NCBI GenBank assembly: GCA_012030715.1
Contig: JAAUUJ010000023.1
Location: 1-37,619 of the forward strand
Origin: Synechococcaceae cyanobacterium SM2_3_1
Lineage (GTDB): Bacteria > Cyanobacteriota > Cyanobacteriia > Thermostichales > Thermostichaceae
Direction: 5' to 3'
Length of the DNA stretch: 37,619 bases
In this document: positions 8,010-17,241 of the stretch, in pieces
How the letters are laid out: each line of letters begins with the position of its first letter
Numbering within the stretch: position 1 is the stretch's first letter
The notes under the pieces: model-generated
Databases searched by the model: none
Told to the model about the DNA's origin: nothing
What the model saw: only the letters and a program-made list of their open reading frames with translations
Translations under genes and position numbers: made by a program

Positions 8010-9428
8010 ATGGATATAGCTGTTGTCGGAACTGGATACGTTGGCCTGGTTACCAGTGCTTGTCTGGCAGATATTGGCCACCAGGTGATCGCGGTTGATA
8101 ATAATCAGGCCAAAATCGCTGCCCTGCAGCAGGGACAGATCCCCATCTACGAACCCGATCTGGAGGACATTGTTCAGCGATCAACCCAAGCAGGACGGCT
8201 CCACTTCACCACCGATCTGGCGCCAGCCGTCAAGAGCAGTCAGGTGCTCTTCATTGCGGTGGGGACGCCCTCCCTACCCTCTGGTGATGCAGATATGCGC
8301 TTTGTGGAAGCCGTAGCAAAAGAGATCGGGCAACACCTGGATGACTCCTATCGGGTGATCGTCAACAAGTCCACGGTGCCGATTGGGTCGGGAGACTGGG
8401 TGCGGATGCTGGTGCTGGAGGGTGCGCAAAAGGTACGGCAGGAGCAGATGGCGGTGGTGGGGACTGATGGCAGTGGCTACAGGCCTGATCCGCCGTTGCT
8501 TCCCAACTTTGATGTGGTCAGCAATCCCGAGTTTCTGAGGGAGGGTAGCGCCGTCTGGGATACCTTTAATCCCGACCGGATTGTCGTGGGCTCCAACAGC
8601 TCCCAGGCTCTGGAGATCATGCGGCAACTCTACAACCCGATTGTTGAGCGACAGGCCCCCTTCCAGTCTTCCCGAACCACGATGAAAATTTCCTCAGGTC
8701 CCGTTCCTTTTGTGGTTACCGATCTGGCTTCGGCAGAGATGATTAAGTATGCGGCCAATGCCCTCCTGGCCACCAAAATTAGCTTCATTAACGAAATTGC
8801 CAATATCTGTGAACGGGTGGGGGCGGATGTCACCCAGGTGGCTCACGGCATCGGTCTGGACTCGCGCATCGGGAGCAAGTTTCTCAATGCTGGCATTGGG
8901 TGGGGAGGCAGTTGTTTCCCTAAAGATATTTCGGCCCTGATCCACACCGCCGCCGACTACGGTTACCAGGCGCGCATCCTGGAGTCTGTGATCGCGGTGA
9001 ATCGGGATCAACGACAACGCATTGTCGAAAAACTGCAACAGGAGCTGAAGGTTCTGAAGGGAAAAACTATTGGCCTGCTGGGGCTGACCTTCAAACCAGA
9101 TACCGATGATATGCGCGATGCGCCTTCCCGTACCATAATTCAGCAGCTGAGTAAGTTAGGGGCACGGGTGAAAGCGTATGATCCGATCATCTGCAGCACC
9201 GGTGATCATCAGGAGCTGGCGGAAGTGATGCTGGAGTCCAGTGCCCTGGAACTGGCGCAGGGGTGTGATGCCCTGGTGCTGGTCACAGAGTGGCAGGAGT
9301 TTCACCAGATCCCGTGGCCCCAGATGGCTCAGTCCATGCGTCGACCGCTGATTATTGATGCTCGGAATGCCCTCGATCCCGCCCACCTGACTCAGGCAGG
9401 GTTCTACTATGTGGGAGTGGGCCGATGA
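8010..9428 (+). CDS. ugd: UDP-glucose 6-dehydrogenase
   Basis: An NAD-dependent cytoplasmic enzyme oxidising UDP-glucose to UDP-glucuronate. The ATG at 8010 gives [20 protein letters not shown], the classic Rossmann start; an upstream TTG at 7962 would add 16 unconserved residues, so I reject it. Conserved blocks are [29 protein letters not shown] and NPDRIVVG, the catalytic cysteine in [12 protein letters not shown], and [18 protein letters not shown] near the C-terminus. Length (472 residues) is normal. It ends in an ATGA overlap with the next gene, which uses its product. Confidence 0.95.
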   Translation: MDIAVVGTGYVGLVTSACLADIGHQVIAVDNNQAKIAALQQGQIPIYEPDLEDIVQRSTQAGRLHFTTDLAPAVKSSQVLFIAVGTPSLPSGDADMRFVEAVAKEIGQHLDDSYRVIVNKSTVPIGSGDWVRMLVLEGAQKVRQEQMAVVGTDGSGYRPDPPLLPNFDVVSNPEFLREGSAVWDTFNPDRIVVGSNSSQALEIMRQLYNPIVERQAPFQSSRTTMKISSGPVPFVVTDLASAEMIKYAANALLATKISFINEIANICERVGADVTQVAHGIGLDSRIGSKFLNAGIGWGGSCFPKDISALIHTAADYGYQARILESVIAVNRDQRQRIVEKLQQELKVLKGKTIGLLGLTFKPDTDDMRDAPSRTIIQQLSKLGARVKAYDPIICSTGDHQELAEVMLESSALELAQGCDALVLVTEWQEFHQIPWPQMAQSMRRPLIIDARNALDPAHLTQAGFYYVGVGR

Positions 9429-10360
9429 AGATTCTGGTGACGGGTGGGGCAGGGTTTATCGGAGTCCATCTGGTCAAGGAGCTGCTGGAGCAGGGACATG
9501 AGGTGATCTGTCTGGACAACTGCTTTACGGGGCGAGAAGTTAACATTGCTCCCTACAGAGATCGGGCTGAGTTTTGCTTTATCCGCCACGATGTTCTGGA
9601 TCCGATTGAACTGGAGGTTCTGGATCAGATTTATCACCTCGCCTGCCCTGCCTCGCCAGTGCACTATCAGTACGATCCGATCAAGACCCTGAAAACCAGT
9701 GTGATCGGCACCCTCAACATGCTAGAGCTGGCCCGACAAACGGGAGCCCGCCTTCTCTTTACTTCAACTTCAGAAGTCTACGGGGATCCCACCGTTCACC
9801 CCCAATCGGAGAACTATCGCGGCAATGTCAACCCGATTGGTCCCCGTGCCTGTTACGACGAAGGCAAGCGGGCAGCAGAAACCCTGATGTTTGACTACCA
9901 CCGCCAGTTTGGCTTGAACATCAGCGTGGCTCGCATCTTCAACACCTACGGACCCACCATGAACCTGGAGGACGGGCGGGTGGTCAGTAATTTTATTGTC
10001 CAGGCCCTGCAAAACCAGTCCCTCACCCTCTACGGCGATGGCTCCCAAACTCGTAGCTTCTGCTATGTCTCGGATATGGTGGCCGGGTTAATCTGCATGA
10101 TGAACAGTGAGCAGATGGGTCCGATCAACATTGGCAATCCTGTGGAATTCACCGTTCTGGAGCTGGCCAAAAAGATCAAGGATCTCACCCACAGTACCGC
10201 TGACCTGATCTACAAGCCTCTGCCTCAGGACGATCCCAAACAACGGCGTCCAGACATCACCCTGGCCAAAACCCTGCTGAATTGGGAACCTCTGGTGCCT
10301 CTGGAGGAGGGGCTGCGTCTCACCATTCCTGACTTTGCCCAGCGGTTGCAACGGGTCTAG
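9425..10360 (+). CDS. UDP-glucuronate decarboxylase (UDP-xylose synthase), SDR family
   Basis: A 311-residue extended short-chain dehydrogenase. The NAD motif GGAGFIG is at residues 7-13, followed by [18 protein letters not shown] and TSEVYGDP, the catalytic YDEGK (YxxxK), ARIFNTYGP and [13 protein letters not shown]. These are signatures of the UXS family, which converts UDP-glucuronate to UDP-xylose via a 4-keto intermediate. The start codon overlaps the ugd stop (ATGA), so the two are translationally coupled and form a UDP-glucose to UDP-xylose pathway for surface glycans. The assignment as UXS rather than a dTDP-glucose dehydratase rests on the HLACPASP motif and the ugd partner. Confidence 0.93.
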   Translation: MKILVTGGAGFIGVHLVKELLEQGHEVICLDNCFTGREVNIAPYRDRAEFCFIRHDVLDPIELEVLDQIYHLACPASPVHYQYDPIKTLKTSVIGTLNMLELARQTGARLLFTSTSEVYGDPTVHPQSENYRGNVNPIGPRACYDEGKRAAETLMFDYHRQFGLNISVARIFNTYGPTMNLEDGRVVSNFIVQALQNQSLTLYGDGSQTRSFCYVSDMVAGLICMMNSEQMGPINIGNPVEFTVLELAKKIKDLTHSTADLIYKPLPQDDPKQRRPDITLAKTLLNWEPLVPLEEGLRLTIPDFAQRLQRV

Positions 10361-10416
10361 GTCCTGATCGAATCCTCTGCCCTGTCTGGCCCCTGGGTGT
10401 GTAATCCTGATCAGTA

Positions 10417-11779
10417 ATGGTTTCCTCTCTGATTGCTGCTATGTCCACCCGCCCCAAGGTGATTGTTCTGGATGATGATCCCACTGGATCCCAGACCGTG
10501 CACAGCTGTTTACTTCTGACCCGCTGGGATCAAGCCACTCTGAAACTGGGTCTGCTGGATGCGTCCCCCATTGTTTTTATCCTCACCAACACGCGCGCCA
10601 TGACCGCCACAGCGGCGGCTGAGATCACCCGTGAAGTGTGCCAAAGCCTAAAACTGGTCCTCCAGGAAACAGGCATTCAGGATGTGGTCCTGGTCAGTCG
10701 CTCAGATTCTACCTTGCGGGGGGCATTACCCCGTGGAGACCGATGTGATCGCAGAGGAACTAGGACCCTTTGATGGTCACTTTCTGGTCCCCGCCTTTTT
10801 TGAGGGAGGACGGATCACGCGCAATAGCACCCATTACCTGCAGGTGGGCGATCATCTTACCCCTGTGCACGAAACCGAGTTTGCCCGCGACTCTGTCTTT
10901 GGCTATCACCACAGTTATCTGCCGGACTATGTTGCCGAAAAGACCCAGAATCGGATTCCTGCGGATCAGGTGCTGCGTCTGCAATTGGCCGATCTGCGGT
11001 CCGGGTGTCAGAAGCAGTTGCACCAGATGAGTGATAACCGCTGCGGGGTAGTGGATGGAGAGGTGCAGGCGGATCTGGATCAGTTTGCCGCCGATCTCCT
11101 GACCGTGACAGCTACAGGCAAACGCTTTCTTCTTCGCAGTGCCGCCAGTATCCTCACCTCCCTGGCTGCGTTACCCCCCCAACCCATCGCCCCAGAGGAC
11201 ATGGCCGCCTACAGCCGCAGTCATGCTCCTGGCGCCGTTATTGTGGGATCGCATGTGCGCAAGACAACCCAGCAATTGCACCACCTGCTGCAGGAGCCTG
11301 ATGTCACTGGAGTGGAGGTGGAGATCGCCCGACTGCTTCAAGCCTCTCCGGATCACATGCAAACCGGGGAGCACCACGATGCCCTGCTAGCCACAGTCCT
11401 GGATCAGGTCCACAAGATCTACACCTCTGGTCACACCCCAGTGATCTACACCAGTCGGAAGGAGCTAACCTTTGCCGATGCCGCCACTCGTCTGGCCTTT
11501 GGCACAGCGGTTTCCACTCTCTTGATGGACATTCTGCACGGTCTTCCCCCCCAGATCAGCTTCTTGATCAGCAAAGGGGGGATCACCTCGAATGACACCC
11601 TCAGCAAGGGACTGGCCCTGGCCTCAATTCGTCTTTTGGGTCAAATTGCCCCCGGCTGCTCTGTGGTGATGGCCCCTGCCGATCATCCTCTGTTTCCCCG
11701 TCTTCCTGTGGTGCTCTTTCCGGGCAATGTGGGGGATGAGCATACTCTGGCCCTGGTCTATCGCCGTCTGAATCGCTAA
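10417..11779 (+). CDS. Four-carbon acid sugar kinase family protein (DUF1537), one frame break
   Basis: Kinase of the OtnK/DtnK/DUF1537 family, which phosphorylates four-carbon sugar acids such as threonate or erythronate. The N-terminal part (10417 to about 10723) has VLDDDPTGSQTVH and SRSDSTLRG. The remainder, from HYPVETDVIAEELG to ISKGGITSNDT and FPGNVGDEHTL, is in another frame. A run of six G at 10718-10723 has one base too many; removing it joins LRG to HYP exactly as in the family. The joined protein is about 450 residues, the usual length. The start could be 10417 or the in-frame ATG at 10441, just before the conserved region; neither has a clear ribosome-binding site. The aldolase or isomerase partners seen in other bacteria are absent here. 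Confidence 0.88.
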
Positions 11780-11809
11780 GAATGGAAACCTGATGCCAGG
11801 TAGACCACA

Positions 11810-12253
11810 GTGACTCAATCCTCTCTCCCTACCCCAACCCCTTTGCCCCTAGAAAACGGGGACTGCCTCAGTCGTCTTGCGGGTAAAGTGGGAAACTCAA
11901 GGATTACCGCCGATGATTACTTGGAAGGGGCTCCTGAACTGGTGGTTGAAATCGCTGCCAGCAGTGCCTCCAGGGATCTGCACGCCAAGTTAAGGGCCTA
12001 TCGCCGTAATGGGGTGCAGGAGTATATGGTGTGGAAAGTCCTGGAGCAGGAAATCGTCTGGTTTCATCTGCAACAAGGGCAGTATCAGGTCCTCACTCCA
12101 GATCCATGCGGCATCCTTAAAAGTCAGGTTTTTCCAGGTCTGTGGCTCAATCCTGAGACATTGTTGGTCACTGATCTCTCAGCTGTGAGTCAAATGGCTG
12201 AGGCAGGCATCAACACCCCTACTCATGCTGAATTCAGGCAGCAACTCACCTGA
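11810..12253 (+). CDS. Uma2 family protein with internal in-frame deletion
   Basis: The N-terminal LPTPTPLPLENGDCLSR and the C-terminal half from GNSRITADDYLEGAPELVVE to SQVFPGLWLNPE are both typical of one Uma2 subfamily. Between them about 80-90 residues are missing: the usual stretch with the ELIEGVVY glutamate and the QPDV aspartate. The remaining protein is 147 residues and keeps only LVVEIA from the catalytic core, so it cannot form a normal PD-(D/E)XK active site. The junction residues LAGKV are not from either flank. It starts at a GTG (11810), 30 bases after the sugar kinase, and its last 8 bases overlap the convergent hydrolase. Probably a non-functional relic that stays in frame. 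Confidence 0.8.
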   Translation: MTQSSLPTPTPLPLENGDCLSRLAGKVGNSRITADDYLEGAPELVVEIAASSASRDLHAKLRAYRRNGVQEYMVWKVLEQEIVWFHLQQGQYQVLTPDPCGILKSQVFPGLWLNPETLLVTDLSAVSQMAEAGINTPTHAEFRQQLT

Positions 12254-12919
12254 CCTTCAGCTGGGTATTTAAAAAGGCAAGGGTTCGCTCCCAGGCTTCT
12301 ACAGCAGCTTCAGGATTGTGGACCTCAACCCGATCTTCATTCATAAAGGCATGCTGGGCTGCATAGCGGTAGAGCTGGTAGACCACCTGCCCATTCGTTA
12401 ACGTGGCTTCCAGTTCATCCACCCGTGCGGGTGTACACCAGTCATCCTGGGTAGCAAAGTGAGCCAGGAGGGGGATTTTGATCTGAGTGAGATCCGCAGC
12501 ATCGGCTGGGGGAATGCCATAAAACAAACGGCTGCTTCTAAGCCCCTCAGGGTGGCTGCGGCCATCAGAGTTAAGGCTCCCCCCATACAGAACCCGATCA
12601 CTGCCACCGGAATGTTGGACTGTCCTAGATGCCGGATCGCCCCCTGAATATCCTGGGATGTGGCATCTCCCCAATTCAATTGACTCATCAGCGTCTGGGC
12701 AGCCTGAGCATCCGTGGTCAGCTTGCCACGGTACAGATCTGGCACCAGTACCTGGAACCCTTCTGTGGCCAATCGATCCGCCAGCCGCAGAATCTGGGGA
12801 TTCAGACCCCACCATTCCTGTAAAACCACCACAGCAGCTCGGGCCTCTTGAGTCGGGGTGGCCAGATACGCAGGAACAGTCTGACCATCAGGCCGCTGAA
12901 ACTGGATCATCTCACCCAT
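12246..12919 (-). CDS. Dienelactone hydrolase family protein, one frame break
   Basis: Alpha/beta hydrolase of the dienelactone hydrolase family; the natural substrate in cyanobacteria is not known. The N-terminal part reads MGEMIQFQRPDGQTVPAYLA, then VVLQEWWGLNPQI and the nucleophile motif GFCMGG (cysteine). The C-terminal part, with the acid (TQDDWCTP) and the histidine (AAQHAFMNE), is in another frame. The break lies at AAAA 12521-12524: one more A restores CFYGIPPADAADL, the family's usual sequence. The ATG at 12919 is chosen over an upstream one because AGGAG precedes it at good spacing. Confidence 0.88.
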
Positions 12920-13069
12920 GACAGATCTCCTCACTCAAGCTAAGACATGGCAGAACTGCCAGTACATTAGCGCAGATCCACGGTTAGAGGAAGCCATCAG
13001 GCCTCAATCAAAGAAATGAGCCCACCCTCAAGGAGCAGGCTCAAGTCAAGGCTTAGGATTGCTTAGGTT

Positions 13070-13821
13070 CTATGCAGGAGATTGCCCTTCTCCACCATCA
13101 CACTCGAGGGTGTAGGTGAAGCCACCTGCAGGCTGGGCCGGATCGTTGGTGTTTTCAATCACCAGAGTGGCCACCTCGGAGCCAGTCTGAGTGGGGTTGC
13201 ACTGGATCACGAGGAAGGTTTCAGCACCGACGGCCAGAGAGGAGACGGGGAACCCTGTGATGTCAAAGAAGTTGAGGGGTATCACCCTGGATCTGAGCAA
13301 CGCCACCCAGATTCAGTAACAACGTAGATCCAGGGGGATCACCAACGCCATCATTAAAGATCCGGATGGTGCGAGCTTCTTGCTCGAATGGGTCCAGATC
13401 GCCAAAGCTGATGATGGAGGGACTCACGATTTCACCAGGGGCTGGCTCACAATAGATTGCCACTAACATTTGCAGAACAGGTGGCATCAACATCATCAAG
13501 GCGATTGAGAAAACTACCCAGGTAGGTGCAACTGTTGACATTCTGAAAGCCGGTGCCTGTGAAGGTAACCGTTGAGCCAGGTCGAGAGAGAAATCGGTTC
13601 CCATTGACAAGAGCAGGTGAATAGATCACAGGTTGAGTCAAATCTGGTGTGTCTACCTGCAAACCAATGCCCTCAATAAGCACAGATTCCTCCTGCATCA
13701 GAGCAGGGGCAGGGATCACACTGGAAACAGAGACTTCATCTGATCCACAGGCAACCATCAACAAGCTAGCAGCCCCACTTGCCAGAGTCTTGAATGAATT
13801 CCAACGCTTGGCCAACATCAT
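13070..13821 (-). CDS. Predicted lipoprotein with a choice-of-anchor-D/ASH-like domain, two frame breaks
   Basis: The N-terminus has a lipoprotein signal with lipobox LMVACGS. The protein continues through a first domain (PVIYSPALVNGNRF...FTGTGFQNVNSCTYLG), then after a break at about 13449-13455 reads CEPAPGEIVSPSIISFGDLDPFE. After a second break at the CCCC run (13276-13279, minus-strand sense) it ends LNFFDITGFPVSSLAVGAETF...PTQTGSEVATLVIENTN. The last two pieces together resemble the immunoglobulin-like choice-of-anchor D domain of surface proteins. Both breaks look like one extra base. With two breaks in 750 bases it may be a true pseudogene, unlike the other interrupted genes here. The ATG at 13821 follows GAGGAC. 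Confidence 0.65.
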
Positions 13822-14260
13822 GTCCTCACCCCTGAAAGATAAAAATATAAGGAGAATGACAGGTTCTCCTCAGCTGCGATGACTCAATGCTCACCTCAGA
13901 GTTTACACGAAATCCCCTTATCTAGAGCTGATTTTTGCTATTCCTCAAGTCAACCTACCAGGGGTAGTGTCTGTGAAAGCTGGTGCACTTGGGCTGGATG
14001 GGTGTAAAGGCACTGGAATGGTACTGAGAAAGTCCCCATAAAAATTATGGGTTGGACTCAATCCAATTCTCCTTAAGCTGCGTACTCTCATTGACCTCCC
14101 CTTAAGGATAAGTTTCAAAGCACAAGCTAGATTTCATCCCTGGTTGGTATCATCACCTACCTGATCACTTGCTGCTGAAACGTTTTGGCTGAGAGCTCTC
14201 ATTTGTTCCTTGGGCCAGGATCTCCACTCAACTAAGCACAACTATTGAACAAGGAGTTTC
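13822..14260. promoter_or_regulatory. Divergent promoter region of two lipoprotein genes
   Basis: About 440 bases between the minus-strand lipoprotein and the plus-strand RTX lipoprotein, with no credible gene. It must hold promoters in both directions. An inverted repeat TCCTTAAG (14070-14077) / CTTAAGGA (14101-14108) is the most operator-like structure. The RTX gene start follows AAGGAG at about 14250. I cannot assign a -10/-35 pair with confidence. Confidence 0.35.
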
Positions 14261-15283
14261 ATGATGGCGACCCCTAGTCGTTACTGGATCTTTATGTCTG
14301 TTCTGGCAGGCTTTCTGGGATCATGCTCTTCTGGTGCCACCGATCCAGTTGCTATAAACCCCAACACCGTGAGCAGCGTTGAAGCCAATGTTGAGGAAGG
14401 GACTCAACTTTCCGCCGATCTCTCCAGGCAGGTGGAACAAGCTGAAGCTCTGGATCTAGCAAGGGTTAATCTCCTACCAGAAGTCACCTTTACGGGTGAG
14501 ATCCAGCGGTTACCTTTTGGCAGCCAGTTTGGGCGCTTACTGGGCAGCTGGATTGTGGATGGCAGAGTGGTGGTGGCTCAGCGGGCTCCTCGCACCGATA
14601 TCCTGATTGCTGATCCGGTGGTCGGGGATACGGTTGAGATCACGGCTCGCGAATTTACTGGGAATATTGTGATTGCCACTGTGATCGCAGAACCAGAAGA
14701 ACCTGGAATTATTGGCACCAATGGCAATGACTTTCTGATTGGGACCGCTGCTGATGACATCATGGATGGCCGAGGCGGTAACGACACGATTGACGGACGC
14801 CAGGGATCCGATCAAATTACCACGGGTTCTGGTAACGATACGGTCCTCTACAACGGCTCTCAACTGGGATCTGGTCCTGACCAGCTATCTGACTGGGCAG
14901 TGAATAGTGATCGCTTCTTGTTAAATCCAGGTGATTTTAATGTTGCCGGAAGCCTGTCTTTTGTCAACACCTTGGCCAGCAATCTGCCCAGCGGCGGTGT
15001 GAATGTGATTGTTCTACAAGATACTGATAATGACAATGATCCCAATACCGCTTTCAATGCACGATCCGCAGCCCAGCTGATCGGGGCAGAGATTAATCAA
15101 ATCAGCCCGGGGTTCTTTGTCTACTGGAACTCAGGATTAGGGGTGAATCGCCTGGTTTTCTCTGAAGATCTATCGGATGGAAATGCACCTTTGACGGTTC
15201 TCAGTGCCATTAATACCCTGAGTGGTCAGGATGCGATCAATGCCCTGCCCAGCTTTCGTGTGGCTAATTTTGCCTTCAATTAA
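14261..15283 (+). CDS. Predicted lipoprotein with DUF5666-like and RTX calcium-binding repeats
   Basis: A 340-residue secreted or surface protein. A signal peptide with lipobox FLGSCSS lies at about residues 16-24. Residues about 75-145 (VTFTGEIQRL...GSWIVDGRVV...DPVVGDTVEITARE...IVIATVI) fit the small OB-like DUF5666 pattern. RTX nonapeptides follow (GTNGNDFLIG, GRGGNDTIDG, GSGNDTVLYN), which bind calcium in their loops. The rest (LSDWAVNSDRFLLNPGDF..., INQISPGFFVYWNSGLG) resembles the C-terminal domain of other cyanobacterial RTX proteins. No ABC/TolC exporter lies nearby. It sits upstream of an ECF sigma factor on the same strand and may be part of its regulon; that is inference from position. 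Confidence 0.8.
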   Translation: MMATPSRYWIFMSVLAGFLGSCSSGATDPVAINPNTVSSVEANVEEGTQLSADLSRQVEQAEALDLARVNLLPEVTFTGEIQRLPFGSQFGRLLGSWIVDGRVVVAQRAPRTDILIADPVVGDTVEITAREFTGNIVIATVIAEPEEPGIIGTNGNDFLIGTAADDIMDGRGGNDTIDGRQGSDQITTGSGNDTVLYNGSQLGSGPDQLSDWAVNSDRFLLNPGDFNVAGSLSFVNTLASNLPSGGVNVIVLQDTDNDNDPNTAFNARSAAQLIGAEINQISPGFFVYWNSGLGVNRLVFSEDLSDGNAPLTVLSAINTLSGQDAINALPSFRVANFAFN

Positions 15284-15549
15284 GGATCAGGTGGAACGGG
15301 TGTTATCCTGAGCTCTGCCTGACATCTGTTGCTTTCCTCCCCATGCCCACCTCGACCCTGTGGATCAGACATCCATGGGGTTTATCAATCCAATGGAGGC
15401 TCTGACTCGTATATTTTAAGGAGATTCTCATAGGGCTCAGATCATCTCCTCATCGTTAAGACCTCGTCAGTGTGTTGGTATAGCAACCTTTCCTGCTCAG
15501 GGGTGAAACGGTGTATGTCAGACTTATCTGAGAAGTAGACAGTTCGTAC
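15284..15549 (+). other. Leader region of the ECF sigma factor gene
   Basis: A 266-base gap with no gene. A weak TCAGG/CCTGA stem lies just after the RTX stop (about 15289-15309) without a U-tract. Near the sigma gene there is TCAGGGGTGAAACG (15497-15510), part of which (TCAGGGGT) also occurs close upstream of two neighbouring lipoprotein genes. Confidence 0.3.
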
Positions 15550-16128
15550 ATGGGTTTCAATCTTTCTGAGTTTCCCAATCTCCAGCCTGATGCAACTGAT
15601 CGTGAGCTTGTGCAGTTATTGCAGGCAGGCCGATCATCCGCATTGACGATTCTCTACAAACGCTATTCTCGTTTGGTGTACACACTGGCTATGCGTATCC
15701 TTCAAAATTCTCAGGAAGCCGAAGACTTAACCCAGGAGATCTTTGTCACGTTCTGGCAGAAAAACAACTTTGATGCCACCCGCGGCTCTTTGAGCAGCTA
15801 CCTTTGTCTGCTGACCCGTTCTCGTGCCCTGGATCGCAAGCGATCAGAAGGCTCCTATCACCGCTTCCTGCAGCGCTACCAACGGGGAGAGACATCACGG
15901 CCCAGGATGCCCTTTGAACAGGTAACAGCAGAAGAACAACAGGGGCAGATGCAAAAGGCATTAGCGGAGCTGCCAGAATCCCAGCGACAGATCCTGCACA
16001 TGGCCTATTACGAGGGCCTGAGTCAGAGCGAGATCGCCGAACAAATGAATCTGCCCCTGGGCACAGTCAAAACTCGTTCCCGTCAGGGTCTGATCAAGTT
16101 AAGACGCTTCCTGGATAATCGTTTGTAA
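15550..16128 (+). CDS. ECF-type RNA polymerase sigma factor
   Basis: A 192-residue group 4 sigma factor. Region 2 spans about residues 30-95 (LYKRYSRLVYTLAMRIL, AEDLTQEIFVTFWQ, SLSSYLCLLTRSRALDRKR). Region 4 spans about 130-190 (ALAELPESQRQILHMAYYEGLSQSEIAEQMNLPLGTVKTRSRQG), including the helix-turn-helix that reads the -35 element. Region 3 is absent, as expected for ECF. It is followed after 11 bases by an RskA-type anti-sigma gene, so its activity is probably controlled by release from the membrane. Likely targets include the neighbouring surface lipoprotein genes, by inference. Confidence 0.93.
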   Translation: MGFNLSEFPNLQPDATDRELVQLLQAGRSSALTILYKRYSRLVYTLAMRILQNSQEAEDLTQEIFVTFWQKNNFDATRGSLSSYLCLLTRSRALDRKRSEGSYHRFLQRYQRGETSRPRMPFEQVTAEEQQGQMQKALAELPESQRQILHMAYYEGLSQSEIAEQMNLPLGTVKTRSRQGLIKLRRFLDNRL

Positions 16129-16139
16129 GGATCATTGCC

Positions 16140-16898
16140 ATGGACGAAGACTTTAGCATTCAGCAATTTTATGAACTGGCAGCGGGTTCAGCCCTGGGGG
16201 ACCTGGAGCCGGAGGAGGAATACAGGCTGGAACAGGTGCTGCACGCTTATCCAGAGCTACACGGAGAAGTGGATCGCCTGCAGGAAACTCTGGCCATCTT
16301 ACCTCGGGGATTACCTGAGCTGGCCCCTCCTCCTGAGCTAGAAACAAAGATTCAGAACCATGTAGCCTCTCTCCTGGCAACCACTGCTTCTTTATCCCAG
16401 AGTTCCCGCTCCCGTCGGTTCCGATCGCCTCGCCTCTGGTGGATCTCTGCGGGATTGACGGCGGTTCTGGCCCTTGGACTGATCACGTTGGACAACCTGC
16501 GGCTCCGGCAAGCCATCCAGGTGGCTCAAGATTCTCCCCCAGCTCCCGTAGAGCAATTTCTTCAGCAACCGAACGCCAGACTAGTCTCGCTGCAGGGCGG
16601 AGATGACGCTTCTCAACTTCCCAGCGGCAGCATGGTGTTTATTGCAGGGGAGTGGCAGGTGGTGATCATTGCCTTGAAAAATCTGCCCCCGCCACCAGCC
16701 GATCAGGTTTACCGCGTTTGGGCTGAATTCAGTAATGGAGAAGTGATTCTGTGTGGTGAGTTCCAACCCGATCCAGATGGGGCCATCCTGGAAGTGCTTG
16801 AACCGAGTACATTACCAGAGGCAGATTCAACACTAGCGGATGTCTTTGTCACGCTGGATCCGCAGCCGACTGGCGAAAGGCTTTTGTCCAAAGTCTGA
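16140..16898 (+). CDS. Membrane anti-sigma factor, RskA-like
   Basis: A 252-residue single-pass protein. The N-terminal cytoplasmic domain (FYELAAGSALGDLEPEEEYRLEQ, residues about 10-33) matches the anti-sigma domain of SigK regulators. A membrane segment (LWWISAGLTAVLALGLITL) lies at about residues 98-116. An outer RskA C-terminal domain follows with VSLQGG, GEWQVVIIALKNLPPPPADQVYRVW and DVFVTLDPQPTG. It lacks the zinc-binding HxxxCxxC motif, so it is the RskA rather than the ZAS type. Its start is 11 bases after the ECF sigma stop; the pair is clearly one unit. Confidence 0.88.
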   Translation: MDEDFSIQQFYELAAGSALGDLEPEEEYRLEQVLHAYPELHGEVDRLQETLAILPRGLPELAPPPELETKIQNHVASLLATTASLSQSSRSRRFRSPRLWWISAGLTAVLALGLITLDNLRLRQAIQVAQDSPPAPVEQFLQQPNARLVSLQGGDDASQLPSGSMVFIAGEWQVVIIALKNLPPPPADQVYRVWAEFSNGEVILCGEFQPDPDGAILEVLEPSTLPEADSTLADVFVTLDPQPTGERLLSKV

Positions 16899-17241
16899 TC
16901 TCTCGATCCTTGAGCAGCAAAGCGTCTACTGTGAAGTTGGAGTGGGTTGGATCACCAGCTAGAGTACATCCCAAAGCTTCTAGATCGAGAGCAAACTCTT
17001 TTTCAAGATCCTATTGTCGTGGAGTCCATCTCTGTTGGTATCTATTGACACAGTCATGAGTAAGTCATAAGCGTGACTGCCTCCGCAGGGAGACTGTCTT
17101 GGGTCATCCTCAAACTACAGGAGCCAACTTTGTAGAGTCTTGTGCTTCATCTGGAGAGACAGAAAAAGACTGGATCCGAGATGCGGCTTGTAGCGAAGTA
17201 TTATTTTCTGTGTCAGGGGTTGATCGATGGGGAGAGGTTAA
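16899..17241 (+). other. Intergenic region upstream of the CSLREA lipoprotein
   Basis: About 340 bases with no gene I believe; a 75-codon frame starting at 17142 runs into the next gene out of frame and looks like a shadow. A perfect TTGACA hexamer at about 17044 could be a -35, but no good -10 sits 16-18 bases on. TCAGGGGT occurs at 17213-17220, shared with nearby upstream regions. Confidence 0.35.

Noticed and set aside
10718-10723. Programmed frameshift in the sugar kinase
   Set aside because: A run of six G is not a known slippery site arrangement here, no stimulatory structure is visible, and many other genes in the window have similar one-base breaks.
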